This document shows positions 7,575 to 14,490 of a stretch of DNA of 21,786 bases, one piece after another (within the stretch, counting starts at the first letter, position 1; each line of letters begins with the position of its first letter). Source of the DNA: Candidatus Izemoplasmatales bacterium (lineage in GTDB: Bacteria; Bacillota_I; Bacilli_A; Izemoplasmatales; Hujiaoplasmataceae). Location: assembly GCA_028691335.1 (NCBI GenBank), contig JAQUZK010000003.1, forward strand, positions 1-21,786. The letters are read 5' to 3'. A model generated the notes under the pieces. It saw only the letters and a list, made by a program, of their open reading frames with translations. It searched no databases and was not told the DNA's origin. Both the position numbers and the translations under genes were made by a program.

Positions 7575-8145
7575 AGAAAAACCTGTTTTCTACATCCCTA
7601 AAATAGAAAATAATCATTTGTGCTAAAACATCTTGTACTCTACGAATGTTGTTAATATTATCTCTCAATGTTGTAAAGAATGATTGTACGAAACTAGATG
7701 CTAGAATCTTTAAAAAGTATCGATCGAACATTTTTGGATAATACTTGTTTGCCTTGTTGATAATCACATTTTCTAACTTGCCTTTTATTTTTTGGTAATG
7801 TGGGCTAGATGGATCTGAAGTGATAATGAAGATCTCTCTAGTGTAAGGTTTTAAAACGCTCATTACAAATGTGACTATTTGGTTAACGTTGTCCATTGAC
7901 TTCACAGAGGTAATGTTTAGTAATTGATCAAAACTTTCTAAGTCATCAATAGCTCTTTCTGCAGGTAATAGAATTTCTTTGAAAAGAGTTTCTTTATTAC
8001 GGTAATATCTATAGATGTTACCGACAGTAATGTTTGCTCTGTCAGCTATTCTACGCATGTTCGCATTTTGAAAACCATATTCAAAAAATTCTAATATTGC
8101 GCCTTCTACAATAGCATTACGAACGCTTTCTTTTAATACTTGCAT
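7573..8145 (-). CDS. TetR/AcrR-family transcriptional regulator
   Basis: DNA-binding repressor of 190 residues, the family's normal size. The N-terminal TetR domain is clear: AIVEGAILEFFEYGFQNANM followed by the helix-turn-helix RRIADRANITVGNIYRYYRNKETLFKEIL (31-59). The remainder is a helical ligand-binding and dimerisation domain with no recognisable ligand signature. It converges on the acyl-CoA synthetase gene and is divergent from a membrane-protein gene 386 bases away, so either may be a target; regulators of this type beside acyl-CoA genes often sense acyl-CoA (inference). GGGGG is the ribosome binding site. Candidate operator half-sites lie 33-67 bases upstream of its start. Confidence 0.9.
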   Translation of the reverse strand: MQVLKESVRNAIVEGAILEFFEYGFQNANMRRIADRANITVGNIYRYYRNKETLFKEILLPAERAIDDLESFDQLLNITSVKSMDNVNQIVTFVMSVLKPYTREIFIITSDPSSPHYQKIKGKLENVIINKANKYYPKMFDRYFLKILASSFVQSFFTTLRDNINNIRRVQDVLAQMIIFYFRDVENRFF

Positions 8146-8177
8146 AATTTAACCCCCTTTTTTATTTTTAGTCACTA

Positions 8178-8211
8178 TTTGCTAACAAAATTAGTAAAGA
8201 ACATTTAGCAA
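8178..8211. promoter_or_regulatory. Candidate TetR operator with three half-sites
   Basis: TTTGCTAAC (8178-8186) and ATTAGTAAA (8190-8198) form a quasi-palindrome matching at 7 of 9 positions. A third half-site TTTAGCAA (8204-8211) exactly mirrors TTGCTAAA-type arms and repeats the second at 14-bp spacing. It lies just upstream of the TetR gene, consistent with autoregulation. Confidence 0.4.
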
Positions 8212-8448
8212 CTTATCTTTATTATATGTAATAAGTTTTAAACTTACAACTATAATGTTGAAAATAATTTCAATTTGTCATTATTAAGCAAAAAAAGAAT
8301 AATATTTTGTTATACAAGTAATTGATTATAATTATTTCTAAAAATTAGTGTTATTAGAAATAAATTGGTGATTCAACTGTTTCTATTAAGGTTTAAGTTT
8401 TTTTAAAATTGTTTGGATTTCGCCATAAATAAGAATTTACACGATAAA

Positions 8449-8463
8449 TAACAATTATTGTTA
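8449..8463. repeat. 15-bp palindrome upstream of the -35 box
   Basis: TAACAAT-T-ATTGTTA, perfect 7-bp arms around one base, ending 15 bases before the TTGACA of the next promoter. Possibly a regulator site; AT richness makes chance possible. Confidence 0.4.
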
Positions 8464-8478
8464 AATATAGTTAGTTTA

Positions 8479-8507
8479 TTGACATACCCTATTTTTAGTT
8501 ATATAAT
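8479..8507 (+). promoter_or_regulatory. Consensus housekeeping promoter
   Basis: TTGACA (8479-8484), 17-bp spacer, TATAAT (8502-8507): perfect match to the main sigma consensus, 24 bases before the ATG of the downstream membrane protein. Confidence 0.85.
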
Positions 8508-8531
8508 TTTAATATACTGTGAGGTGAAAAT

Positions 8532-9740
8532 ATGAAAAAATTCTTTAGCAATTTTTTGTTGCTAATATCGTTATTAATAATAAGTATAGTAGCTTTACCA
8601 TTTAACCGAATAACACAATGGGGATTTGAAGTTGAGTTCCTTAGAGACAACGAAATGCTTGTCAAAGCTGGAATAGGTGGTTTTGCTTTACTATTAAGTG
8701 TTATTTTCCTTTTTGTTAGCAATCATCAATATAAAGAATTAAATACAGTAAAACATATTACTAGAAACTTTGCTTCTTTACCCGTATTTACTTATGCGAT
8801 TGCTATAATGGCTAATACAGCTTACTTAGCATACACTGTCTACAAATATTTTATTTCTACTACTGCACAACAACTTATATTCTTTGGAAGTTTAGGTGTA
8901 ATTCTTTCTTTGTTTATAATTGGCTATTTCCTAGTTATAGAATATAACAGAGTTAATAATTTAGGTAGAGTATTTAGAACATTTATAATGTTTGAAGTAA
9001 TTGCAGTCACAGCTGGTTTAGCTTATGTTAATATGAAATATCGTGTAGGGGACAATTATTCGCAAATTGGGTCAAGATACACTATATTAATTATTCCTTT
9101 GCTTCTTGTAATCTTTATTCTTTATCAAATCTTAGTATCTAAATCAAGTAAGTCTGATTTAGAAATTGAAGAGTTAGAAAAAGAAGTAAAAGAAATAAGG
9201 AAGAACAAAGGTATCTCAGAAAGCCCATCAAGACAAGATGGTAAGAAAACCGTTATTGTTTCTAAACAACAAACTATAGTATCTGGAGAAGGAAACTTAG
9301 ATCCTACTGAAATGGTCTTTCAAGATGTAACCGTAGATCCTGAGTTTGCTAAAACATCTAATCAAGAGAATAAACCAAACTCAATCGAGTACTATATTGA
9401 AAAACCAAAAATGTTTAAGCCGCTTGAGCCTACATTTGATGAATTAGTATCTTATGTAAGAGAACTACCTCAAGTTGTTACAAAACTAGATGATGATCGT
9501 ATAACATTTTACGTTGATAGAAAACCATTCTTAGTACTTATGAACTACGGTAATTATTATCGAATGGCATTCAAATACGACTTGGAACAAGGAATAAGAT
9601 TGATTATAAAATATCCGACAATTTCAAAAAACAAATCAACAAAAGATGAGTTATGGTTCAAAGCAAATAATTATGGAGATATACCAAAAGAAGTAATCTA
9701 TAATATAGTTAAAACCGCTCACAGTAATTACGGAAATTAA
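8532..9740 (+). CDS. Six-TM membrane protein with C-terminal soluble domain (possibly YjbR/MmcQ-like)
   Basis: Protein of 402 residues that I cannot assign firmly. Six hydrophobic segments lie at about 5-24, 43-63, 84-106, 113-136, 148-168 and 184-204; the first could also serve as an export signal. A short charged coiled coil (EIEELEKEVKEIRKNK, 211-226) and a polar linker (about 227-298) follow. Residues about 300-400 form a compact domain, with TFYVDRKPFLVLMNYGNYYRMAFKYD and a final KDELWFKANNYGDIPKEVIYNIVKTAHSNY; the layout resembles YjbR/MmcQ-type small DNA-binding-like domains, but this is a weak, pattern-only match. GAGGTG precedes the ATG. It is monocistronic: strong promoter before, strong terminator after. 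The high-quality promoter suggests constitutive expression. Confidence 0.75.
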   Translation: MKKFFSNFLLLISLLIISIVALPFNRITQWGFEVEFLRDNEMLVKAGIGGFALLLSVIFLFVSNHQYKELNTVKHITRNFASLPVFTYAIAIMANTAYLAYTVYKYFISTTAQQLIFFGSLGVILSLFIIGYFLVIEYNRVNNLGRVFRTFIMFEVIAVTAGLAYVNMKYRVGDNYSQIGSRYTILIIPLLLVIFILYQILVSKSSKSDLEIEELEKEVKEIRKNKGISESPSRQDGKKTVIVSKQQTIVSGEGNLDPTEMVFQDVTVDPEFAKTSNQENKPNSIEYYIEKPKMFKPLEPTFDELVSYVRELPQVVTKLDDDRITFYVDRKPFLVLMNYGNYYRMAFKYDLEQGIRLIIKYPTISKNKSTKDELWFKANNYGDIPKEVIYNIVKTAHSNYGN

Positions 9741-9747
9741 AGTTAAG

Positions 9748-9776
9748 CCAAGAGAGAAAATCTCTTGGTTTTTTTT
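9748..9776 (+). terminator. Intrinsic terminator
   Basis: CCAAGAGA (9748-9755), loop GAAAA, TCTCTTGG (9761-9768), then eight T residues. Ends the membrane-protein gene. Confidence 0.92.
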
Positions 9777-9847
9777 CTGATGAAAACGAAGATTTTAGTT
9801 GTTATTCAATTATGTATATTTTTTTCTTTATTTTTTAATCAAAGCAA

Positions 9848-9876
9848 TTGAAGGAAAGGGCTTTCTGTGATATGAT
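9848..9876 (+). promoter_or_regulatory. Promoter of the Fic gene
   Basis: TTGAAG (9848-9853), 17-bp spacer, TATGAT (9871-9876). The spacer begins GAAAGGGCTT, nearly the same as the spacer of the ilvE promoter at 20964-20992. Predicted start of transcription coincides with the ribosome binding site (GAGGTGAT, 9883-9890). Confidence 0.7.
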
Positions 9877-9894
9877 TTAAGTGAGGTGATAAAT

Positions 9895-10620
9895 ATGAAA
9901 TTAGAAGAGGTAGAAGCGCTTAAAGAGTTACTTGACAACAAGAAAAAAACTATGAGTAAAGAAGTGCTGCGAGAAATTTGCGAGGAGTTTGATAAAAAGT
10001 TCATTTATGAATCAACTACGTTTGATAACGATGACTTTACTTATGAGGATGTTTGTTTCTTGTTGGAAGATCATTCTCGTGAATTTCCAGATAAAAAACA
10101 AAATAGAAGACAAGAGATAATTAACAATTATCACGCTATTAACAGGGTTCACCGTCTGGTTGATAAACGAGTTGAGTTAGATGAAACTATTGTAAAAGAC
10201 TTACACCAAATGCTAGTTGATGGCATTATTACCGGTGGAGTTTATCGCACAAGAGATTTGTTTATCTTGGGGGCTAAACATGTACCACCTACTTATTTAA
10301 AGATTTTTAAGAAAATGGATCAATACTTTTCTGATTTAAAAAATCCTGAATTAAAGGGATTAGAAAAAGCAGCTTTCGCTCATTTACAATTACTTAAAAT
10401 ATATCCTTTTATGGATGCTAATGGTAGACTTGCTAGACTCTTGCTAAACTATCAACTTGAGTTAGAAGGTTATCTACCTATATCAATCACCAAAAATCAA
10501 AGAGATGATTATTTCAAGAATATTGATGAATACAAAATTAACAAAAAAATTGAGCCGTTTACAGAGTTCTTAGCTGATTTAGAGGCTAAAAGGATTAAAG
10601 AATTTATAGAGAGAGATTAG
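9895..10620 (+). CDS. Fic/DOC-fold protein with substituted catalytic His
   Basis: Fic-domain protein of 241 residues; active members transfer AMP or similar groups to protein hydroxyls. The Fic core runs about 76-230: HAINRVHRLV, a flap-type stretch ITGGVYRTRDLFILGAKHVPP (112-132) and the motif region KIYPFMDANGRLAR (168-181). Canonical motif is HPFx(D/E)GNGRxxR; here His is Tyr170 and the first Gly is Ala175, while Phe172, Asp174, Asn176, Arg178 and Arg181 are kept. The N-terminal class II inhibitory motif (S/T)xxxE(G/N) appears as STTFDN (40-45) with Asp for Glu. So nucleotide/phosphate-binding residues survive but the catalytic base does not: a pseudoenzyme or altered chemistry. GTG at 9886 is in frame, but it lies inside GAGGTGAT, the ribosome binding site; ATG 9895 is the better start. 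Single-gene unit. Confidence 0.85.
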   Translation: MKLEEVEALKELLDNKKKTMSKEVLREICEEFDKKFIYESTTFDNDDFTYEDVCFLLEDHSREFPDKKQNRRQEIINNYHAINRVHRLVDKRVELDETIVKDLHQMLVDGIITGGVYRTRDLFILGAKHVPPTYLKIFKKMDQYFSDLKNPELKGLEKAAFAHLQLLKIYPFMDANGRLARLLLNYQLELEGYLPISITKNQRDDYFKNIDEYKINKKIEPFTEFLADLEAKRIKEFIERD

Positions 10621-10633
10621 ATTCTCTCTTTTT
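10610..10633 (+). terminator. Weak intrinsic terminator overlapping the Fic stop codon
   Basis: AGAGAGA (10610-10616) pairs with TCTCTCT (10623-10629), with the TAG stop in the loop region and five T residues at the end. The stem has few GC pairs, so some read-through into lplA is likely. Confidence 0.6.
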
Positions 10634-10654
10634 AATGTACAAGGAGAGATTTAA

Positions 10655-11620
10655 ATGAAATATGTAAATTACCAAAACTTAGAAACAAGAAGACTGAGTT
10701 TTTATTTAGCTACTGAAGAATTTATTGCTAGGAATTATCCAGCTGATGAGTATTTTTTTATGTGGCAAGTTAAACCAACAGTAATATTTGGTAGAAACCA
10801 ACTTATTGAAAACGAAGTAAACATGAAGTACGTAAGAGATAATAATATTGAGTTTTATAGAAGAAAATCTGGTGGAGGATGTGTCTATGCTGACTATTCT
10901 AATATTATGTTTTCGTTTATCACCCCGAATTTTAATAAAGATTTTGTCTTTACTACTTATTTAAATAGAGTTGCGGATGTTCTTAAGAAACTAGGATTAA
11001 AAGCTGAAGTATCTGGTAGAAACGATATTTTAATTGAAGAACATAAAGTTTCTGGAAATGCTTTTTATCAAGTGGATTCTAAGTCTATTGTTCACGGAAC
11101 TATGCTTTATAATACTGATATAAGTGTTATGGTAAAAGCTATTACTCCTGATAACGAAAAATTGATATCTAGAGGGATTGATTCAGTTAGAAAAAGAGTA
11201 ACTAATATTAAAGATCATTTAGATATTACTATTGAAGATTTTAAAGAATTCATCAAAAAGAATATTTGTGATGAAGAAATAACTTTAGATTCTAATGATA
11301 TTCTAAAGATAGAAAGAATTGAAGAGTCTTATTTAACTGATGATTTCATTTATGGTAAGAACCCAAATTATACTATTAAAAAGAAGAAAAAGACCGAAGC
11401 GGGTGTTATTGAAGTTTCACTTGAACTTAAAAATAATATAGTTAAAAAAATAGATATGTTAGGTGATTATTTCTTGATTGGAGATCAAGATGAGTTTTTA
11501 CAGAAGTTTAAGGGTATTGAGTTCGAAAAAGAGGATTTTGAGTTAGTTTTAAGTTCGGTAGATATTCATAAGTATATCTATAATTTAACAGCTGAAGATT
11601 TTTTACAAATTTTATTCTAA
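10655..11620 (+). CDS. lplA: Lipoate-protein ligase
   Basis: Activates free lipoate with ATP and attaches it to the lysine of lipoyl domains, here most likely GcvH encoded two genes downstream. Of 321 residues. The N-terminal catalytic domain has the lipoate/AMP loop RRKSGGGCVYAD (69-80; family form RRxSGGGAVYHD) and the catalytic-lysine segment GRNDILIEEHKVSGNAF (121-137, Lys131). Residues about 240-321 correspond to the C-terminal accessory domain of long LplA enzymes, so it should carry out both activation and transfer. AAGGAGAG is the ribosome binding site. It opens the glycine cleavage cluster, 34 bases after the Fic gene and 37 before gcvT. Having no biotin- or LipB-type features, it points to use of scavenged lipoate; a lipoate synthase elsewhere is not excluded. 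Confidence 0.93.
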   Translation: MKYVNYQNLETRRLSFYLATEEFIARNYPADEYFFMWQVKPTVIFGRNQLIENEVNMKYVRDNNIEFYRRKSGGGCVYADYSNIMFSFITPNFNKDFVFTTYLNRVADVLKKLGLKAEVSGRNDILIEEHKVSGNAFYQVDSKSIVHGTMLYNTDISVMVKAITPDNEKLISRGIDSVRKRVTNIKDHLDITIEDFKEFIKKNICDEEITLDSNDILKIERIEESYLTDDFIYGKNPNYTIKKKKKTEAGVIEVSLELKNNIVKKIDMLGDYFLIGDQDEFLQKFKGIEFEKEDFELVLSSVDIHKYIYNLTAEDFLQILF

Positions 11621-11632
11621 AGAATAAATTTG

Positions 11633-11641
11633 TGTTATAAT
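11633..11641 (+). promoter_or_regulatory. Extended -10 promoter before gcvT
   Basis: TGTTATAAT (TGn-TATAAT) in the lplA-gcvT gap, with a poor -35. The predicted start (about 11648) coincides with the GAGGTGG ribosome binding site, leaving no room for a leader structure. Confidence 0.5.
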
Positions 11642-11657
11642 GATTTTGAGGTGGAAT

Positions 11658-12761
11658 ATGGAAAATTTAAGTAAAACATGCCTTTATGATAAACACATAC
11701 AATTAGGCGCGAAGATGGAAGGTTTTGCTGGCTATGAAATGCCAATTGTGTACACTGGAATTAAAGAAGAACATCTTGCTGTAAGAAACAATGTCGGAAT
11801 GTTTGATGTTAGTCATATGGGTGAAATTATTGTTAAAGGTAAAGATGCAATGGCTTTTGTTGAAAGTATTTTTACAAACAAAGTTGAAACATTAGATTTT
11901 GGACAAGTAGCTTACGGAATGATGCTTTATGAAAATGGAACAATCGTAGATGATTTGTTGGTTTATAAACTAAACAACGAATATTTTCTTCTCGTAGTAA
12001 ATGCTTCTAATGTTGCTAAAGACTATAATTGGATAGTTGAAAATAGCGACAAGTTTGATGTGTTGATTCAAAATGCTAGTGAAGATTATCAAGAAATAGC
12101 TGTACAAGGGCCGGAGGCAGAGAAGACTCTTTTAATGGCTTTAAATATTGATTTAAGTAATTTAGGTTTTTTCTATTTCGCAAATTATGATTTTAAAAAT
12201 CATCATTTACTTATATCAAGAACTGGCTATACAGGTGAAGACGGATTTGAAATATATGCTAGTGCTGAAGCTATAAGAGAAATCTGGGATGTGTTGATTG
12301 AATATCATGTGGTTCCATGTGGGTTAGGCGCAAGAGATACACTTAGATTTGAAGCCGCATTACCTCTTTATGGACATGAGATATCTGATAAAATCACACC
12401 TTTAGAAGCAGGCTTAAAGTTTTTCGTTAAGTTGGATAGTGATTATAACTTTATTGGTAAGAAAGCACTTCTAGATCAAGAAGAAAATATTTCAAGAAGA
12501 GTAGTGGGTCTTGAGTTAACTGAGAGATCAATTCCCAGAGAAGGATATGAAGTTTATAAAGACAATCAATTAATTGGACATATAACAACGGGTTATTTAA
12601 GCGTTTCGCTTGAAAAGCCGATAGCTATGGCGATGATAAATAGACCGCACACCAAGAAGAACACTGAGATTTTTGTTAAAGTTAGAAACAGAATGATTCC
12701 TGGTTTCATCAGGGATAAAAAATTCTTAGAAAAAAAATACAATAAAACGAAAGGGGCTTAA
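11658..12761 (+). CDS. gcvT: Glycine cleavage system T protein (aminomethyltransferase)
   Basis: Transfers the methylene of aminomethyl-lipoyl GcvH to tetrahydrofolate, releasing ammonia. Of 367 residues, full length for the family. Visible signatures: the N-terminal LYDKHIQLGAKMEGFAGYEMP, FDVSHMGE (49-56), NGTIVDDLLVYK (93-104) with the conserved Asp pair of the active site, SRTGYTGEDGFEIY in the middle domain, and the C-terminal beta-barrel domain with PREGYEVY and GHITTGYLSVSL. An ATG at 11640 is in frame, but it overlaps the TATAAT and adds MILRWN; ATG 11658 sits 3 bases after GAGGTGG and fits family starts better. gcvH begins one base after its stop, so translation is coupled. All functional regions look intact. 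Confidence 0.95.
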   Translation: MENLSKTCLYDKHIQLGAKMEGFAGYEMPIVYTGIKEEHLAVRNNVGMFDVSHMGEIIVKGKDAMAFVESIFTNKVETLDFGQVAYGMMLYENGTIVDDLLVYKLNNEYFLLVVNASNVAKDYNWIVENSDKFDVLIQNASEDYQEIAVQGPEAEKTLLMALNIDLSNLGFFYFANYDFKNHHLLISRTGYTGEDGFEIYASAEAIREIWDVLIEYHVVPCGLGARDTLRFEAALPLYGHEISDKITPLEAGLKFFVKLDSDYNFIGKKALLDQEENISRRVVGLELTERSIPREGYEVYKDNQLIGHITTGYLSVSLEKPIAMAMINRPHTKKNTEIFVKVRNRMIPGFIRDKKFLEKKYNKTKGA

Positions 12762-12762
12762 T

Positions 12763-13143
12763 ATGAGCAAATTAGTAGAAGGACTTTATTATTCAAAAAG
12801 TCATGAATGGGTAAAACCGTTAGAAGATGATGTAGTTTTAATTGGCATAACAGATTTCGCGCAATCAGAACTAGGAGATGTAGTATTCGTAGATCTTCCA
12901 GAAGTTGGAAATACTATTAGTCAAGAAGATGAATTTGGTGCTGTAGAATCTGTTAAAGCGGCTTCAGATTTAATCGCTCCAGTTACAGGAGAAATTCTTG
13001 AAGTAAATGAAGAATTAGTTGGTGAACCTGAACTTTTAAACAAAGATCCGTATGAAAACTGGTTGTTAAAGGTAAAGTTAGAAAATCCTGATGAATTAGG
13101 TAACTTATTAAATTCTGAAGAATACGCTGAATTTATTAAATAG
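12763..13143 (+). CDS. gcvH: Glycine cleavage system H protein
   Basis: Lipoyl carrier protein that shuttles the aminomethyl group between the P, T and L proteins. Of 126 residues, the usual length. The lipoylation segment is GAVESVKAASDLIAPVTGEI with Lys65 as the modified lysine; the N-terminal SHEWVKPLEDDVVLIGITDFAQSELGD block is also typical. The lipoyl group must come from LplA encoded upstream. The gene begins one base after gcvT stops and is followed by gcvPA after 12 bases. No unusual features. Confidence 0.97.
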   Translation: MSKLVEGLYYSKSHEWVKPLEDDVVLIGITDFAQSELGDVVFVDLPEVGNTISQEDEFGAVESVKAASDLIAPVTGEILEVNEELVGEPELLNKDPYENWLLKVKLENPDELGNLLNSEEYAEFIK

Positions 13144-13155
13144 AAGGTGAAATAA

Positions 13156-14490
13156 TTGTTTAAATATTTTCCCCACACAAAGGCTGACGTTGAATCAATG
13201 CTTAAAACTTTAAATATTTCATCTATTGATGAATTATTTAAAGATGTACCTGAAAGCGTCATTTTTAACAGTGACTACGACGTTCCTAGCTATTTATCTG
13301 AAACTGAGTTAAGAAATCATTTTGCGGAATTAAGCAAAAAAAATCAAGAGTTAACTCTGTTTTCCGGTTTAGGGATTTACGACCATTATCAACCAGCTGT
13401 TATTGATGCTATAACATCAAGACAGGAATTTATGACTTCTTATACTCCTTATCAACCAGAAATATCACAAGGCACTCTACAATACATTTTTGAATATCAA
13501 TCAATGATTCAGACTTTAACCGGACTTGAAGTATCCAATGCATCAATGTATGATGGAGCCACTTCAGCTGCAGAGGCTTGTTTTATGGCTTGTGGAGTTA
13601 CAAGAAGAAATAAAATGCTTATATCATCTACCTTGAATCCAAATACTATTAATACGATTAAAACGTACCTTAATTTTAAAGGAATTGAATATGATTTTAT
13701 TAATGAAAATCAGGGTGAAATAGATATAGAAGATTTGAAACAAAAATTAGATAAAGATATAGCTGGAGTTATTGTTCAAAATCCTAATTTTTACGGGATT
13801 ATTGAAGATTATTCTAACTTTTCAGAGCTGATTAAAACTAACAAATCTATGTTTATAATTAGCGCTGATATTTCTACTTTAGGTGTTTTGAAATCACCTA
13901 AAGAAGATGGGGCAGATATTGCTTGTGGAGATTGTCAATCTTTAGGTATGCCAACAGCTTTTGGTGGACCTACTTTAGGTTATTTAGCTACTGAAAAAGC
14001 ATATGTACGAAAAATGCCTGGAAGAATTTGTGGTTACACTCACGATTTAGAAGGCCGTAGAGCTTTTGTGTTAACTTTACAAGCTCGCGAACAACATATT
14101 CGTAGAAGTAAAGCTAATAGTAATATTTGTTCTAACCAATCTTTAATGGCGCTTTATGTTACTATTTATCTTTCATTAATGGGCAGAAATGGATTAAAAG
14201 AGGTAAATAATCTATCATATCAAGGAGCTCACTATTTATATGATCAATTAATTAAAACTGGTAAGTTTAGTGATCCATTTAACAAACCCTTCTTAAAGGA
14301 ATTTACTTTGTTGACGAATATCTCTAAAGATACTATGCAGACAGCATTGTTAGAAAATGGTATTTTTGGTGGAGTTAACTTAGATATTTTTGGTGAAAAG
14401 TATGAAGGTTTAGTCAACTTTTCAGTTACAGAAAAAAGAACTAAAAATGAGATTGATAATCTCGTAAAAGTATTGGAGGGATTATCATGA
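13156..14490 (+). CDS. gcvPA: Glycine dehydrogenase (decarboxylating) subunit 1
   Basis: N-terminal half of the split P protein; with GcvPB it decarboxylates glycine and loads the aminomethyl group on GcvH. Of 444 residues, near the family length. The start is TTG at 13156, with GAAGGTG 6 bases upstream, and the protein begins MFKYFPHTKADVESML, the expected family start; the first later ATG (13198) would remove it. Signatures include SMYDGATSAAEACFMA, DCQSLGMPTAFGGPTLGYLA and REQHIRRSKANSNICSNQSL. This subunit lacks the PLP lysine, which is on GcvPB. Its TGA stop overlaps the gcvPB start in ATGA, giving translational coupling and equal production of the two subunits. Confidence 0.95.
   Translation: MFKYFPHTKADVESMLKTLNISSIDELFKDVPESVIFNSDYDVPSYLSETELRNHFAELSKKNQELTLFSGLGIYDHYQPAVIDAITSRQEFMTSYTPYQPEISQGTLQYIFEYQSMIQTLTGLEVSNASMYDGATSAAEACFMACGVTRRNKMLISSTLNPNTINTIKTYLNFKGIEYDFINENQGEIDIEDLKQKLDKDIAGVIVQNPNFYGIIEDYSNFSELIKTNKSMFIISADISTLGVLKSPKEDGADIACGDCQSLGMPTAFGGPTLGYLATEKAYVRKMPGRICGYTHDLEGRRAFVLTLQAREQHIRRSKANSNICSNQSLMALYVTIYLSLMGRNGLKEVNNLSYQGAHYLYDQLIKTGKFSDPFNKPFLKEFTLLTNISKDTMQTALLENGIFGGVNLDIFGEKYEGLVNFSVTEKRTKNEIDNLVKVLEGLS

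Larger units (their letters stand above)
8146..8531. other. 386-bp AT-rich divergent intergenic region
   Basis: No open reading frame of note on either strand. It holds the candidate TetR operator (8178-8211), a 15-bp palindrome (8449-8463) and a near-consensus promoter for the plus-strand gene (8479-8507). The middle (about 8215-8445) is very AT-rich and shows nothing I can name. Confidence 0.6.

Noticed and set aside
8495..8722. Minus-strand 75-codon frame opposite the start of the six-TM protein
   Set aside because: Overlaps a strong promoter and a supported gene; shadow frame.
10621..11657. Possible glycine riboswitch controlling the gcv genes
   Set aside because: The gaps before lplA and gcvT are 34 and 37 bases, too short for the aptamer, and no conserved aptamer sequence was seen.
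12921..13262. Minus-strand open frame of 113 codons opposite gcvH/gcvPA
   Set aside because: It lies opposite two well-identified genes, has Ser/Asn-rich shadow composition and no ribosome binding site.
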